Source: Protea cynaroides
Taxonomy: Eukaryota; Streptophyta; Magnoliopsida; Proteales; Proteaceae
Reading direction: 5' to 3'
DNA length: 64,000 nt
NCBI GenBank assembly: GCA_028583415.1
Contig: CM053271.1
Coordinates: 86,487,789-86,551,788 of the forward strand
Positions 1 to 12,039 of this stretch are shown here, piece by piece; within the stretch, counting starts at the first letter, position 1; every line of letters begins with the position of its first letter. A program made the translations under genes and the position numbers. The notes beneath the pieces are model-generated. The model saw only the letters and a program-made list of their open reading frames with translations, was not told the origin of the DNA and ran no database searches.

Positions 1-1125
1 ATCCTATATAAACCTATCTATTTATAAGGCCACAATAGATTTGATCCTCTGCTGAAAACGTTTAAGGCTTCGTCTTCAGAAATATTCCTCAATCCTTGGT
101 CGGATCATCGTGTCATGATGCAGCTATCCCATACATCGGTAGCTGATAAGGGTAACCACCTTGATATACTGCTTGTAGTGCTCCAAGCTTTTGCACTAGG
201 GTGTGTGTTACTGGGACTTGCTGTATGGTAGGCACTGTGTTATAGGTAATAGGTGCTGGGGGTACAGTGTTGCTACCAATTAGTACCGTACTTGGTTTGA
301 CTCGAAGGTGTTGATGTAACATTGGAAACTTGGGTAGTGATTCGCATAGCGACTTGCATAGTCAGTCTCATCTGTTGTTGCTCATGTATTTTGTCTAGCT
401 GAATTTATTACAACTATGGCCAAGGTACTTGGTAGTCCAGATGATTGGCTGGAGTGGCCTGGTTATTCATTTGCTTTAATCTGATTATCGTTATTTAGCA
501 TCTGCTCAGATGAGTTTTCACTACTCGTTCTCAACCCAGATAGTGGTGGGGTCAAGTTGCCACTTCTACTTAATGCTCAGCGGGTAATGGATTAGCTTGT
601 GGTGGATCTCATTCTGAGTCTCCATGTTATCCAGGAGTATAGCTTTATCTTCTTGTAGTTACTCTTATTCTTAATGTATGACCATTATTCTCTTATCTCT
701 GTTGGATTAGCCCGAGATCTTTCCCTTTATCTCTACAGGGATTTTGACATTACTAGCCATTTTTCTTCTTCCTCTGTCATACATCGAGTTTCACATCTTG
801 TGAGTACCAACTCGGTATTCCAATTTCTCTGCTTTACAGATGCTCCTTCTTGCTACTGTATTATATCTTTTGTATACTTAGGTAACTGTCCGACTTATAG
901 ATAGTACCCTATATTATTTGTTTATCAGGATAAATTTTGGTCTTCTCTTTCTGTTTGAGTGTATATATATGGTTCCACCTTTAATATGTACATTATTGTC
1001 TTGTTTAAGTTCTATCTCAACCAACACAGGTGCTTATGGTGTGTTTGTATTAAAGCTTTTAATTTATCCTAACTCAGTTCATAGACTCTAGTAGAAGTAT
1101 TTAGGTTTCATGGGAAAGGCCTGAG
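1..1125 (-). pseudogene. Chromovirus element A: leader and gag remnant (runs off left edge)
   Basis: Internal region of a minus-strand chromovirus whose primer site and 5' LTR follow at 1126 and 1142. On the minus strand, codons within 113-322 read a proline/valine/glutamine-rich gag linker ending GGYPYQLPMYG. This matches GGYQYQPPMYG in the gag of element C near 51200. The stretch 1020-1125, reversed, resembles the leader of element C just after its primer site. Frames are broken, so this is a decayed copy. Gag begins within about 600 bp of the primer site here, against 2.5 kb in element C, so the antisense ORF module of C is absent or deleted. RT and integrase would lie left of the window. 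Confidence 0.8.
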
Positions 1126-1138
1126 AGCTCTGATACCA
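1126..1138 (-). other. Primer binding site, initiator Met tRNA (element A)
   Basis: The minus strand reads TGGTATCAGAGCT, the classic complement of the initiator methionine tRNA 3' end. It lies three bases from the LTR edge at 1142, which fixes the orientation of element A as minus. Confidence 0.9.
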
Positions 1139-1141
1139 AGT

Positions 1142-1820
1142 TATCACACCTCAATTCCGTACCATTCGAAATAGTGTGATGAACCGTCAATAAACCAACG
1201 GTTCAACCAGGATCTCGAATAGGCTATCCCACATATGATAAACCAAAACACATTCCACATTAATCAAAGATAATAAAGTAAATAGCGAAAGTCTTACAAA
1301 TAATGAACTGAGGTCTAGTCATGATAAATAATTAATATTCTATTTATTTCTAAATAACCAAAACATAACTTAATACATATTACAATATCCAAATACGAAG
1401 TCTAATCACTAAACGTATCCACAGTTGAAACGCTCTCTTAATGAACCATGTTCGTTCTCCACAACTTGCTCATTCATAGCATTCACCCGTTAATATGTTG
1501 GCGTGTCGACATAATCTTCAATCGTAATACCTGCAACATCAGAAACTAAAAAGAATTGCACGTGCGAGGGTCAGCTCTCTAACTTGAACTCAGTGAGAAA
1601 ACAAAACAATGCAACAAACATATGCATGCATTCATTCATATCTTTGGTCTGGTATATAAGTTTGCAATGCGCTATAGAAAGGTTCGGTGGCCGCCTCGCC
1701 TCTATGCACAGGGTGTGAAGGCCCACCCAAAGGTTAACGTTTATTGTTGTCCCCATCCACCCTACCATGGAATAGAGATAGAGCTAAAGTGCTGAGGCCC
1801 GGCCTATGACACTTCCCCTA
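1142..1820 (-). repeat. Element A 5' LTR, fragment 1 (U5 end)
   Basis: Reverse complement of the 3' third of the LTR seen at 46099-48304. The terminal TGTCACACCCC is changed to TATCACACCTC. Around 1491-1552 (minus strand) it keeps a decayed version of the short LTR ORF (AGITIEDY), but the CEC end is lost. Interrupted at 1820 by the Athila element; bases 1816-1820 (cccta) are the left target duplication. Continues at 10564. Confidence 0.85.
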
Positions 1821-2971
1821 TGATACGTGAAATTAATTAGCATATTCTTGATCATATTTAGTTTAATTTTATAATTTTTCTTAGACATTTAGTTTAATTT
1901 AATTAATATTTTAAGTATTTTATTAATTTATTTAATTCATATTTATTTTTGGTTATTTGGAAGGTTTTTGAATTGGATAAAGACTAAATAAGAGGTGTCA
2001 AGATAGCTCAAAGCTTGGTGTTACATTCCTAAATGATTTGGAAGATAATTGACCAAAATCTGTCTTAAAATCAGTATTCTCCAACAAATTGGGTAAGATG
2101 CAAGATTGTAAAAGACTGATTTTATGGGACTGTAAGCTTATAAATTAAGAAGAAGGAGAAAAGAAAAATACACAGAGCAAGAGGAGTTGTTCATAGAAGG
2201 GGCTACAAGGCACATTGGAGGTGGAGAGTTCGAGAGGGATGGAGCTAGAAGACTAGAGAGAAATCCTGGATTCAAGCTTCATCTATTCCCATTACGAGTT
2301 CTTTCCTTTTCTCTGTAATCCCTTTGTTTATGTTTTAGAATTGTCAATGATGAATTGCTAGATTTCTTATTCTAGGATTAGGATGGATTCATTGAAATTG
2401 TGTTGATTAAATCCTTAACTTTTGAATGATTATGTTTTATGCAATCTGGTATTTTTTTTACATGTGATTATGATCACTAATTTCATATCTCAAGGTATCA
2501 ATTGAGGGGGCAAAAGCAGAAGATTGATATTAGTTCATAAAATATCAGTCATTGGTTAAGAATTTTCTTAGAAATAAGGGCTCACCATTGTGATCTTTGT
2601 TTTAATTCTAATGAACGTAATGAGTTTGTATTAGAATCCTGCAAACACGAAAGTAGATGAAGGATTAATACGGGCATAATTTGTTATTCTTAAAAGAGAT
2701 AACAGAATATCTTAAGAAATTGATCGTTGCATCAACAGAAATTTATTCAATAAGTCTGGTTTGGTTAAGCATAATTCAATTGAGGAAGTCTGAATCCTAT
2801 CTTTGGTTTCATAATCTGTTTATTAATTATTAATCTTGGTAATTCAGTTGTCTAAATAATAGAGAGAATTAATTAGGTTTGGTAATTGAACATTCTCCCT
2901 GTGGAAACGTTACTCGACTTATCATTATATTATTTGCACGATCCGTACACTTACGGATTTGACAACAAGCA
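1821..2971 (+). repeat. Athila 5' LTR
   Basis: Begins TGATACGTGAAATT and ends AACAAGCA next to the primer site. Contains a TATA-like box (TATAAAT) at 2139-2145. Differences from the 3' LTR are scattered substitutions, for example four short ones in the first 160 bp. Confidence 0.95.
2139..2145 (+). promoter_or_regulatory. TATA box in Athila 5' LTR
   Basis: TATAAAT about 320 bp into the LTR, the likely core promoter. Purine-rich DNA follows. The same box is present in the 3' LTR. Confidence 0.55.
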
Positions 2972-2974
2972 AAT

Positions 2975-2992
2975 TGGCGCCGTTGCCGGGGA
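2975..2992 (+). other. Primer binding site, Asp tRNA (Athila)
   Basis: TGGCGCCGTTGCCGGGGA lies three bases after the LTR. It is the primer site typical of Athila elements and complements the 3' end of tRNA-Asp. Confidence 0.9.
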
Positions 2993-3209
2993 GTGGTGTT
3001 TTCAATATCAAAACAAACGATTCTCTTTATTAATTTGGATTGTATTATTTTATTTTATTTTTTTTTGTTCTTAGTGTTTCTAGTTTAATAAGGTTGTCAG
3101 GTGAATTTGTTGGTAAATTTTAATCCAATTGTGTTCAATTTACTATTCAGCTAGAATTTTATTTATTTATTTATTTTCTCTGGTTAACTGCTGCAGATTG
3201 CCATAGTGC

Positions 3210-4288
3210 ATGCCACGTACCTGTGAGATAATTGAAGCATTTGATCCTGAGATAGAACGGACTTTACGGGCATTAAGAAAAGAGCGGAGACTTAAGCAGA
3301 AACGAGCAATAGCCATGGCAAAAAATCAGAACAATCAGAATCAGAGGTTGCTACGGGACTATGCTATGCCAAGCACCAATGGCAACCAAACCAGCATAAC
3401 TAGACCTGCAGTCAATGCAAACAACTTTGAGATCAAACCTGGTCTCATTCAGATGGTGCAGCAAGAGCAGTTTGGGGGAGATATATATGAAGATCCCAAC
3501 GCACATTTGGCCAACTTCTTGGAGATTTGTGATACAATTAAACTGAATGGGGTAAGTGAAGATGCATTTAGATTACGACTATTTCCCTTCTCTTTGAAAG
3601 ACAAGGCCAAAGGATGGTTGAATTCCAAGCCCCCCAACTCATTTACCACCTGGATTGCATTATCTCAAGCATTCCTAAATAAGTACTTTCCACCAGGTAA
3701 AACTTCTAATAATTATCGACGGTCCAATGAACGAGGTCTACCAAAGAAAGCTTCAGGTATGTATGAGATTGATGGCATTAACATGTTAAATGCAAAAGTT
3801 GATAACTTGGTGAAAATATTTGGTAAGTTGGGTAATGTGAATTTCGTTTACTAACCTTAACCCCGCTTGGAGTTGTGAATGGTGTGGAGGCGCACATATT
3901 ACTTCGAGTGTTTGCGGGTTGAACAGGCACGGTTCGTGTCAAATATGAATAGACAAGCAAGAACATCATCAACGGGTTGAACAATCCTTACTCACAATCC
4001 TACAACCTAGGCTGGAGGAATCATCCTAATTTTTCCTGGAGAGACCAAGGCAATCAAGGTAGCAGCTCAAAGCCTTTCAATCCTCCAGGTTTCCAACCAA
4101 GGCCTCAAGGAGTGGTCCCACGACTCGAGACCAAACCATCGTGGGAGCTGGCTATTGAAAAATTAGCCAATGTGACTTTAGAAAGAATTGAGAGGATGGA
4201 AACCAAAGTTGACCAGTTAACCACTTACAATCGCAACCTAGAAATTCAAATGGGCCAATTGGCTAATGCTTTCAACTCAAGAGGATAA
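3210..4288 (+). pseudogene. Athila gag (defective)
   Basis: Gag capsid protein. The ATG at 3210 opens MPRTCEIIEAF. A capsid core follows with QFGGDIYEDPNAHLANF, FSLKDKAKGWL and KYFPPGKT, which I recognise as Athila gag. Directly after GKT (about 3705) the frame jumps to SNNY...NERGLPKKA, which normally lies well downstream. An in-frame internal deletion has therefore removed a large part of the capsid C-terminal half. The first frame ends at 3854. Gag continues in another frame at 3977-4288 (linker with ETKPSWELAIEKLA and a coiled-coil-like stretch) and meets a TAA at 4286-4288 that fits a CAA-to-TAA change. No zinc knuckle is visible. Confidence 0.85.
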
Positions 4289-4294
4289 GGTAAT

Positions 4295-5454
4295 TTGCCT
4301 AGCAAAACAGAGATTAATCCAAAGGAGCAATGCAAGGTAATTACCTTGAGAAGTGGTAAGCAACTCGGTCAGGTAAGTAAAGAAGTGGTAGCGAGTGATG
4401 GAGAAGAAGTGGCTCATGAAGAGGTAACCAAAGAGAATGAAACCGAAAAAACTGAGCATAATGAGACACAATCACAACCACCACCGGAAGTAAAACCTTA
4501 TGTGCCTCCTATTCCTTTTCCTCAGAGACTTAAACAAAATAAAATTGATAAACAATTTGAAAAGTTTCTTGAAAAGTTTAAACAATTGCATATTAACATT
4601 CCTTTTGCAGATGCCTTTGCACAAATTCCTGCTTATGCAAAGTTTCTTAAGGAAATTATGTCAAATAAACGGAAATTAGAGGATTATGAGACTATTGCTT
4701 TAACTGAGGAATGCAGTGCAGTCATTCAAAATAAACTGCCACCAAAGCTAAGAGATCCAGGGATTTTTTCAATTCCTTGCACTATTGGTGAAGTTGATTT
4801 TTCTAGAGCTTTATGTGATTTAGGTGCTAGTGTTTCATTAATGCCTTTATCTGTGTGTAGAAAACTTGAGTTGAAGGAGCTACAACCTACTACTATTTCT
4901 TTACAGCTAGCTGATCGATCAATAAAGTATCCATTAGGTATTTTGGAAAATGTATTGGTCAAGGTAAAAAAATTCATCATTCCTGTCGACTTCATTGTGT
5001 TAGAAATGGATGAAGATACCGAGATACCTATTATCTTGGGTCGGCCTTTCTTGGCCACAGCTGGGGCTGTCATAGATGTTAAAAATGGTAGGTTGACATT
5101 TAAGGTTGGTGAGGAAGAGATAGAATTTAATTTGTTTAAATCAAATAAATATCCTTCTTTTACTGACCATGTTTTTCAAGTTGACTCTATAGATCTAATC
5201 ACTCGAAAAGTTTTTAAGCATGAAAATCCTAAAGAACCTCTTGAAATATGTTTAGTGAGTGCAGAAATGACAAATGATGAAAATTTAGAAGTTGCAGAAA
5301 TGGCATATGCTTTGGAAGACACACGGACTAAATCAAGGCAGAAAGGTTTTCATTTTGAGAATCTAGGCAAAGGTAAATCGTTACCTCCCCCTTCTAATGT
5401 GCAAGCACTAGTTTTAGAGTTGAAACCATTACCCCCACATCTCAGGTATGTTTT
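4295..5454 (+). pseudogene. Athila protease region
   Basis: Same frame as the second gag block. A charged linker is followed by an aspartic protease fold: CTIGEVDFSRALCDLGASVS, where the usual D-T/S-G reads DLGAS, then LADRSIKYPLGI and IPIILGRPFLATAGAVIDV, the expected ILGRPFL block of retroviral-type proteases. It processes the polyprotein. DLG in place of DSG may be a family variant (Athila elements often show D-L-G-A-S), so I do not call it dead on that ground. A single extra base in a T-run near 5450-5458 shifts the frame before RT. The frame-2 ORF itself runs on to 5488. Confidence 0.85.
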
Positions 5455-6948
5455 TTGGATGAAAATGATAACTTACCTGTTATTGTAAGTGCTTCATTAT
5501 CTAATGTTCAACTTGATAAATTATTGTGTGTATTGAGATTAAGAAAACGAGCCATAGGATGGACTATTTCAGACCTTAAAGGAATTAACCCCTCATTGTG
5601 TATGCATAGAATTTTAATGGAAGATAACCATAAACCTATTGTTGAAAATCAGAGACGGTTAAATCCTAACATGAAAGAAGTTGTGAGGGCTGAAATTCTT
5701 AAATGGTTAGACGCAGGAATTATTTATCCTATATCTGATAGTTCATGGGTTAGTCCTGTGCATGTAGTACCTAAAAAGGGTGGGATGACTGTTGTGCATA
5801 ATGAACATAATGAATTAATTTCCACTAGAACAGTGACTGGGTGGAGAGTGTGTATTGATTATAGAAAACTTAATAGTGCTACCCGTAAGGATCATTTTCC
5901 TTTGTCATTTCTTGATCAGATTCTTGAAAGACTTGATGGGTATGAATATTATTGTTTTCTAGATGGTTATTCGGGATATAATCAAATTTTTATAGCCCCG
6001 GAAGACCAAGAAAAAACCACTTTCACTTGTCCTTATGGTACTTTTGCATTTCGGAGGGTGTCTTTTGGTTTATGTAATGCACCTGCCACATTTCAACGTT
6101 GCATAATGGCTATTTTTTTTTATTTTGTTGAAAAGATCATGGAGGTTTTCATGGATGATTTTTCTGTGTTTGGATCTTCTTTTGACAGTTGTTTGGCTAA
6201 CTTGTCTAAAGTCATGCAGCGTTGTGAGGAGACCAACTTGGTCTTAAATTGGGAAAAATATCATTTCATGGTGCAGGAAGGCATTGTGTTAGGCCATAAG
6301 ATTTCAGCAAGGGGTATTGAGGTGAATCGAGAAAAGATTGAGGCTATAGAGAAATTACCACCACCTATGAATGTGAAAGGAGTCAGGAGTTTCCTTGGTC
6401 ACGCAGGGTTTTACCGGCGTTTTATCAAGGATTTTTCTAAAATTTCAAAATCTCTATGTAACCTATTATATAAAGATGTTGCATTTGATTTTGATACTGA
6501 TTGTTTGAATTCTTTTAACAGGTTAAAGCAGGAGTTGGTATCTGCACCAATCATGGCTGCACCAGATTGGAGTTTACCGTTTGAGCTAATGTGTGATGCA
6601 AGCAATTTTGCATTGGGTGCTGTTTTAGGCCAAAGGAAAAATAGGAAGTTGCATGTTATTTATTATGCTAGCAGACTTATGAATGATGCTCAAATAAATT
6701 ATGCAACTACTGAAAAAGAATTGCTTGCTGTTGTGTTTGCATTTGATAAGTTTCGATCATATCTTGTAGGGTCCAAGGTGATTGTTTACACGGACCACGC
6801 AGTAATCAAGTACTTATTAACTAAAAAAGATGCGAAGCCAAGGCTAATTTGGTGGGTGTTGTTTCTTCAAGAGTTTGATGTAGAGATTCGAGATAAGAAG
6901 GGAATGGAGAATGTGGTAGCTGATCACTTATCCAGGCTGGAAGTTTAA
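5455..6948 (+). pseudogene. Athila reverse transcriptase and RNase H
   Basis: Copies the element RNA into DNA. Visible in order: the linker GWTISDLKGINPSLCMHRI typical of Athila, RT palm motifs WRVCIDYRKLNS and LDGYSGYNQI, the catalytic FMDD box at 6148-6159 (YxDD class), SFLGHAGFYRRFIKDFS, then RNase H with ELMCDASNFALGAVL, YATTEKELLAVVFA, IVYTDHA and VVADHLSRLE. The frame is open for 497 codons and ends at a TAA (6946-6948) that breaks the continuation to integrase. Of the three Athila polyprotein blocks this is the best preserved. Confidence 0.95.
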
Positions 6949-8313
6949 TCAAAAGCAGAAGATGTGCCAATCAATGAAAGCTTCCCAGACGAGCAGTTGC
7001 TTGTGGTTGCTGTTGTTCCTTGGTATGCTGATTTAGTGAACTATCTGGTTAGTGGTATTATTCCTCCGGACTTGAACTACCATCAAAGGAAGAAATTCTT
7101 GTGGGAGGTGAAACATTACTTTTGGGAGGAGCCTCTATTGTACAAGCATTGTGCAGATGGGATGATCAGAAGATGTGTACCTTAAGAGGAGATTCATGAC
7201 ATACTATGTCATTGTCATTCTTTAGAGTGTGGTGGATATTTCAGCACTTCTAAGACAGTTGCAAAAGTGTGGCAATCTGGCTTTTATTGGCCAACCATGT
7301 ACCAGGATGCTAGGGTGTATGTGGCTACATGTGATCGGTGTCAACGAGTAGGAAACATGACCAAAAGGAATGAGATGCCACAAACCAGTATTTTGGAGGT
7401 TAAATTGTTTGATGTGTGGGGGATTGACTTCATGGGTCCATTTCCATCATCTTTCAACAATCAGTTCATACTGGTAGCAGTAGACTATGTTTCCAAATGG
7501 GTGGAGGCAATAGCAACTCAGACCAATGATTCTCGGGTGGTAACTAAGTTTCTTAAGAAGAATATTTTTTCGAGGTTTGGTGTACCAAGAATTATCATCA
7601 GTGATCAAGGATCTCATTTCTGCAATCAATCGTTTGACACTCTATTAAAGAAATATGGAGTCACACACAAGGTGGCACTTGCTTATCATCCTCAAACAAA
7701 TGGGCAAGTGGAATTAGCCAACCGAGAACTAAAGTTGATTTTAGAAAAAAAAACTGTTGGAAAATCAAGGAAAGATTGGGCAACCAAACTTGATGATGTA
7801 TTATGGGCATACCGGAAAGCTTTCAAGACACTCTTAGGCATGTCTCCATATAGACTTGTCTTTGGGAAGTCTTCTCATCTACCAGTTGAGTTGGAGCATA
7901 AGGCTTATTGGGCAGTTAGAGAACTGAACATGGATTTGAAGGCTGCTGGAGAAAAGAGGTTGTTACAGTTGAGTGAATTGGAGGAGTTTAGGCTGAATGC
8001 TTATAAAAATACTCGGATTTACAAAGAAATAACTAAGTATTGGCATGATAAGCATATTCAGAAAAGAGACTTTGAGGTTGGACAACGAGTACTACTCTTC
8101 AATTCACGACTTAAGCTATTCCCAGGCAAGCTTCGGTCAAGGTGGTCTGGCCCATTCACGGTAATAAAAGTATATCCATATGGTGCTGTTGAGGTTCATA
8201 GTGAGGCTACTGGTACATTCAAGGTGAATGGGCAACGTTTGAAGCCCTATCTTATTGGTGATGTGGTACTTAAAGGAGTGACATACTCCTTGGAAGAACC
8301 TAGCTATGGTTGA
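6949..8313 (+). pseudogene. Athila integrase
   Basis: Inserts the cDNA into the genome. Same frame as RT. A short pre-integrase stretch (VPINESFPDEQL) is cut by TAA at 7183-7185, where flanking sequence suggests GAA to TAA. The HHCC zinc domain follows (HCHSLECGG...ATCDRCQ, about 7189-7350). The DDE core has WGIDFMGPF (first Asp), IIISDQGSHF (second Asp) and QTNGQVELANRELK (Glu), then the C-terminal GPFTVIKVYPYGAVEV barrel. It ends at 8313. There is no chromodomain, as expected for Athila. Confidence 0.93.
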
Positions 8314-9410
8314 TGGATTGATAGTCAAGCTAACGACTATAAATAAGCGCTTTTTGGGAGGCAACCCAAGCTACACTATCTTTCTCTTTCTTTTTTATTA
8401 TTATTATTATTTTCTCTTTTTCGTCTTCTTCTAGTTGTTGAATAAATATGACCGTACTTACCCTCTTTTGGTTGTGTTGTTCAGGTACGAGCACATGGAG
8501 TAATAAATCGATTTGAATATTATTCTTCCTTTCTTATTTACTTTCACATTGAGGACAATGTTTAAAGTAGGTTTGGGGGATGATTGATAATTCTTATACC
8601 TGTTTACCTGCTAGGTGTAATTTTTGAAAAAAAAAATACATCTTTGGTTAACCCTCGAACTAAAAGTTTTTGTGAGAAAATAAGAAGAATGAACTTGATA
8701 TTTGGAGTCATGATTTACATTTGAGTTTCTAGTCATGTTTAAGCATTGAAGTTTTAACTTAGGATGGGCAATATCTTATAAAACGAGATTAAGCATGTTC
8801 ATTTTCTTCAAAAGATTATTGAAATTCATGTTCTAGGCAAAGTTGTGTGAGTTGTGTGACTATGCATAAAATATGAGTGCACTGCTTTTCTTGTGAGTAT
8901 TCCCTTTGATCTAAGCCTAAACATGGTTTAAGTAAATAGGGTGGTATCATTGAAAAAAAAAAAAAAAAAAAAAACCTCGACCATAAACACATGTGTATAG
9001 TGGGAGAGCATAAAATGCAATCACTATACCAAACATTGCTTGAGGTGGGAGAGCATAAAATGCAACCACCCAAAAAGAAGAAAAAAAAAAAAGAGTGAGT
9101 CCTAGTTTGCAACCATTGTTTGTAGTAGTGAGAAGGGATGATTGCAAGTTTAGTTGTACATAAATAGATTATGTTGGTTGCATGATAAGCATGATTAGTT
9201 TAGACTTATGTGTGGTTATTTGAATTTGAGAACATGAGTATGCTTAGTTTTTCTTTATTTGCTATTGTTGTGTTAAAGTTGAAAATTTGATGTTTACATG
9301 GTAGGAGTCTTGGATGTGAGGAGTAATTTTAAATATGCTTCGTATCCTTTGTTTTAAATATGGTTTTTCGTTTGCTTGAAGACAAGCAAATATTTAAGTT
9401 TGGGGGTATT
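8314..9410 (+). other. Athila 3' non-coding region with two polypurine tracts
   Basis: No env-like or other supported ORF. It holds a polypurine-like GTTTGGGGGA at 8571-8580, a run of 22 A at 8953-8974, a second A-rich run near 9079-9092, and a 17-bp block (gggagagcataaaatgca) repeated near 9002 and 9048. The true 3' polypurine tract (AGTTTGGGGGTATT) abuts the 3' LTR at 9411. The extra tract at 8571 sits where pol ends, as extra tracts do in some plant env-class elements. Confidence 0.7.
9397..9410 (+). other. Athila 3' polypurine tract
   Basis: AGTTTGGGGGTATT directly upstream of the 3' LTR; primes plus-strand DNA synthesis. Confidence 0.85.
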
Positions 9411-10563
9411 TGATACGTGAAATTAATTAGCATATTCTTGATCATATTTAGTTTAATTTTATAATTTTTCTTATACATTTAGTTTAATTTAATTAATGTT
9501 TTAAGTATTTTATTAATTTATTTAATTCTTAGTTATTTTTGGTTATTTGGTAGGTTTTTGAATTGGATAAAGACTAAATAAGAGGTGTCAAGACAGCTCA
9601 AAGCTTGGTGTTACATTCCTAAATGATTTGGAAGATAATTGACCAAAATCTGCCTTAAAACCAGCATTCTCCAACAAATTGGGTAAGATGCAAGATTGTA
9701 AAAGACTGATTTTATGGGACTGTAAGCTTATAAATTAAGAAGAAGGAGAAAAGAAAAATACACAGAGCAAGAGGAGCTGTTCATAGAAGGGGTTACAAGG
9801 CACATTGGAGCTGGAGAGTTTGAGAGGGATGGAGCTAGAAGACTAGAGAGAAATCCTGGATTCAAGCTTCATCTATTCCCATTACGAGTTCTTCCCTTTT
9901 CTCTGTGATCCCTTTGTTTATGTTTTAGAATTGTCAATGATGAATTGCTAGATTTCTTATTCTAGGATTAGGATAGATTCATTGAAATTGTGTTGATTAA
10001 ATCCTTAACTTTTGAATGATTATGTTTTATGCAATCTGGTATTTTTTTTACATGTGATTAATTGATCACTAATTGCATATCTCAAGGTGTTAATTGAGGG
10101 GGCGAAAGCAGAAGATTGATATTAGTTCATAAAATATCAGTCATTGGTTGAGTATTTTCTTAGAAATAAGGACTCACCATTGTGATCTTTGTTTTAATTC
10201 TAATGAACGTAATGAGTTTGTATTAGAATCCTGCAAACACGAAAGTAGATGAAGGATTAATATGGGCGTAATTTGTTATTCATGAAAGAGATAACAGAAT
10301 ATCTTAAGGAATTGATCGTTGCATCAACATAAATTTATTCAATAAGTCTGGTTTGGTTATGCATAATTCAATTGAGGAAGTCTAAATCCTATCTTTGGTT
10401 TCATAATCTGCTTATTAATTATTAATCTTGGTAATTCAGTTGTCTAAATAATAGAGAGAATTAATTAGGTTTGGTAATTGAACATTCTCCCTGTGGAAAC
10501 GTTACTCGACTTATCATTATATTATTTGCACGACCCGTACACTTGCGGATTCGACAACAAGCA
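9411..10563 (+). repeat. Athila 3' LTR
   Basis: Near copy of 1821-2971, ending AACAAGCA. Followed by target duplication ccctg at 10564-10568. Confidence 0.95.
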
Positions 10564-11605
10564 CCCTGATACTCTACCCATACCAACATGTAAACCCCTG
10601 CTAGCGAGGGCTTGCAAACTGGGCTCGCAACTAACCAATCCTAATGTCAAACAGTGTATCCAAGGCCTCACCCCCGCATCCCTCAATACGTCCATAGAGA
10701 TAGAGCTAAGGCCCCCCGGTAGAGTCAGAGACTACACGGTCCGAGACCACCTCCCCTGATACTCTACGACGTAATAGTTCTGCTAAGGTAATGGCGATAC
10801 GACGATGTAGTGGACAAAACTTGAGTTAGAGATAGAGCTAGAGTGCTGAGGCCCGGCATATGACACCCCCCTGATACTCGCTCGCATCAAGCACACTAGC
10901 CACACACATACATTCACATGTCTATTCCTATCATCATCATCATCATCATCATGTTATAAACAATAAATTTAAATATGCATGAACAGTAATAATAAAAATA
11001 TTGGATGACATGTTAAATGCACATGACAAGCATACACGCATAGAATCAATCATGGCATTGGACTCAAGTAATAAAAATAGTTTATTATTAACCAATTAGT
11101 TTAGGTTTTGTTCCCTCATCTTTGCTTGATTGTAGATCCTCTTTCAAGCTTTAAGAATCAACTTAATATCACTATTATATCACTAGAAGACCTAATCATG
11201 TCGATAGAATTTAATTAGAATTAATTCTAATTTTTAAAGCTTGTTGTTAACTGGGGGTCGCAGGACGGGTCGCAAGTAGGGTAGCAGTTTTCTGTGCCCC
11301 CCTATAGTAGGGTCGATGCCAGGGTCGGATGTTTCATCGACCCTGGGTGCGACCACCCCTTTCCTGGGCTTCCCGAATGCTGGGGGTCGATGCTAGGGTT
11401 GGATGTTCCATCGACCCTAGGTGCGACCCCCCATGGTTTGAGTCGAGAATTTCATCCTATAGTCCATTCTTTCATGTTTGGGTCCTATGGCTTACTTCCA
11501 CAATCCATTTTATGCTTGTTCTATGGCTTAAAACTCTAAGTTTCTTCCTTACTTTGCCTACCATGATTTCCTCCATGGATTTCATTGAAATCCTCCCATG
11601 GATGA
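10564..11605 (-). repeat. Element A 5' LTR, fragment 2
   Basis: Continuation of the minus-strand chromovirus LTR after the Athila insertion. Reversed, it contains two copies of the LTR block with ATCAGGGGG, a (ATC)n run at 10931-10952 and the ATCTATCGAC...TTAGAATT segment. At 11270-11440 it has a dense cluster of GGGTCG/CGACCC motifs. The LARD interrupts it at 11605; bases 11601-11605 (gatga) are its left target duplication. Confidence 0.85.
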
Positions 11606-12039
11606 TGTGAGGACAAAGATAGAAATCTTTAGAAGTCGCCACCTAGATTTAGGTCTAGGACCTTAGAAATGTGAAATCTCACCCCAAGGTAAGACTTTGA
11701 TTGACTCATGACCCTTAGATTGGAATTCTGGTCCATCAGAGATTGGGTAAGCGTCAGGTTACGGTTATGGGAAGGGGTTAGGCACCCAAACCGCCCGATC
11801 GAAATCGGTCTCCTATACCTTTCCTATGCTAGACTCTATTTGCTAACCCAAACCAAACCAAGGGGTTTGATATCATTGAACCGAATCCGTATCCATCGGA
11901 TTGCCTACGTATTACGGAATTATTCCGAAAATCAGGTTCACCATCGTAGTTCAGGTGTGATTAAAGTTTATGGATGTGATTTATGCTTGTGCATGATTAA
12001 GTTCTTTGTTCAAGTTGAAAGTTATGCTTGAAAGGCTGA

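Larger units (their letters stand above)
1821..10563 (+). mobile_element. Athila-lineage LTR retrotransposon, nearly complete
   Basis: An 8743-bp Ty3/gypsy element with near-identical LTRs of 1151 and 1153 bp (TGATACGTG...AACAAGCA). It has an Asp-tRNA primer site, gag-pro-pol in the Athila style and a 3' polypurine tract. It sits in the LTR of element A with target duplication cccta/ccctg; the one difference is an A for G at 1820. There is no env-like ORF after integrase, only about 1.1 kb of non-coding sequence. A gag deletion, a frame change in the gag linker, a one-base frameshift before RT and three nonsense codons make it defective. The similar LTRs point to a fairly recent insertion compared with its host LTR. 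Confidence 0.93.

Noticed and set aside
8314..9410. An env-like gene of the Athila element
   Set aside because: No long sense ORF, signal peptide or membrane segment; A-runs and stops throughout.
10478..10759. ORF starting MNILPVETLLDL (also at 2886)
   Set aside because: It spans the Athila LTR end and the flanking LTR of element A; a chance frame in repeated DNA.
11708..12031. A 107-codon ORF repeated at 25759-26082
   Set aside because: It is duplicated only because it lies in both LARD LTRs. The related solo LTR has stops in the same place (TAG just after the start near 34370), so coding is not conserved.
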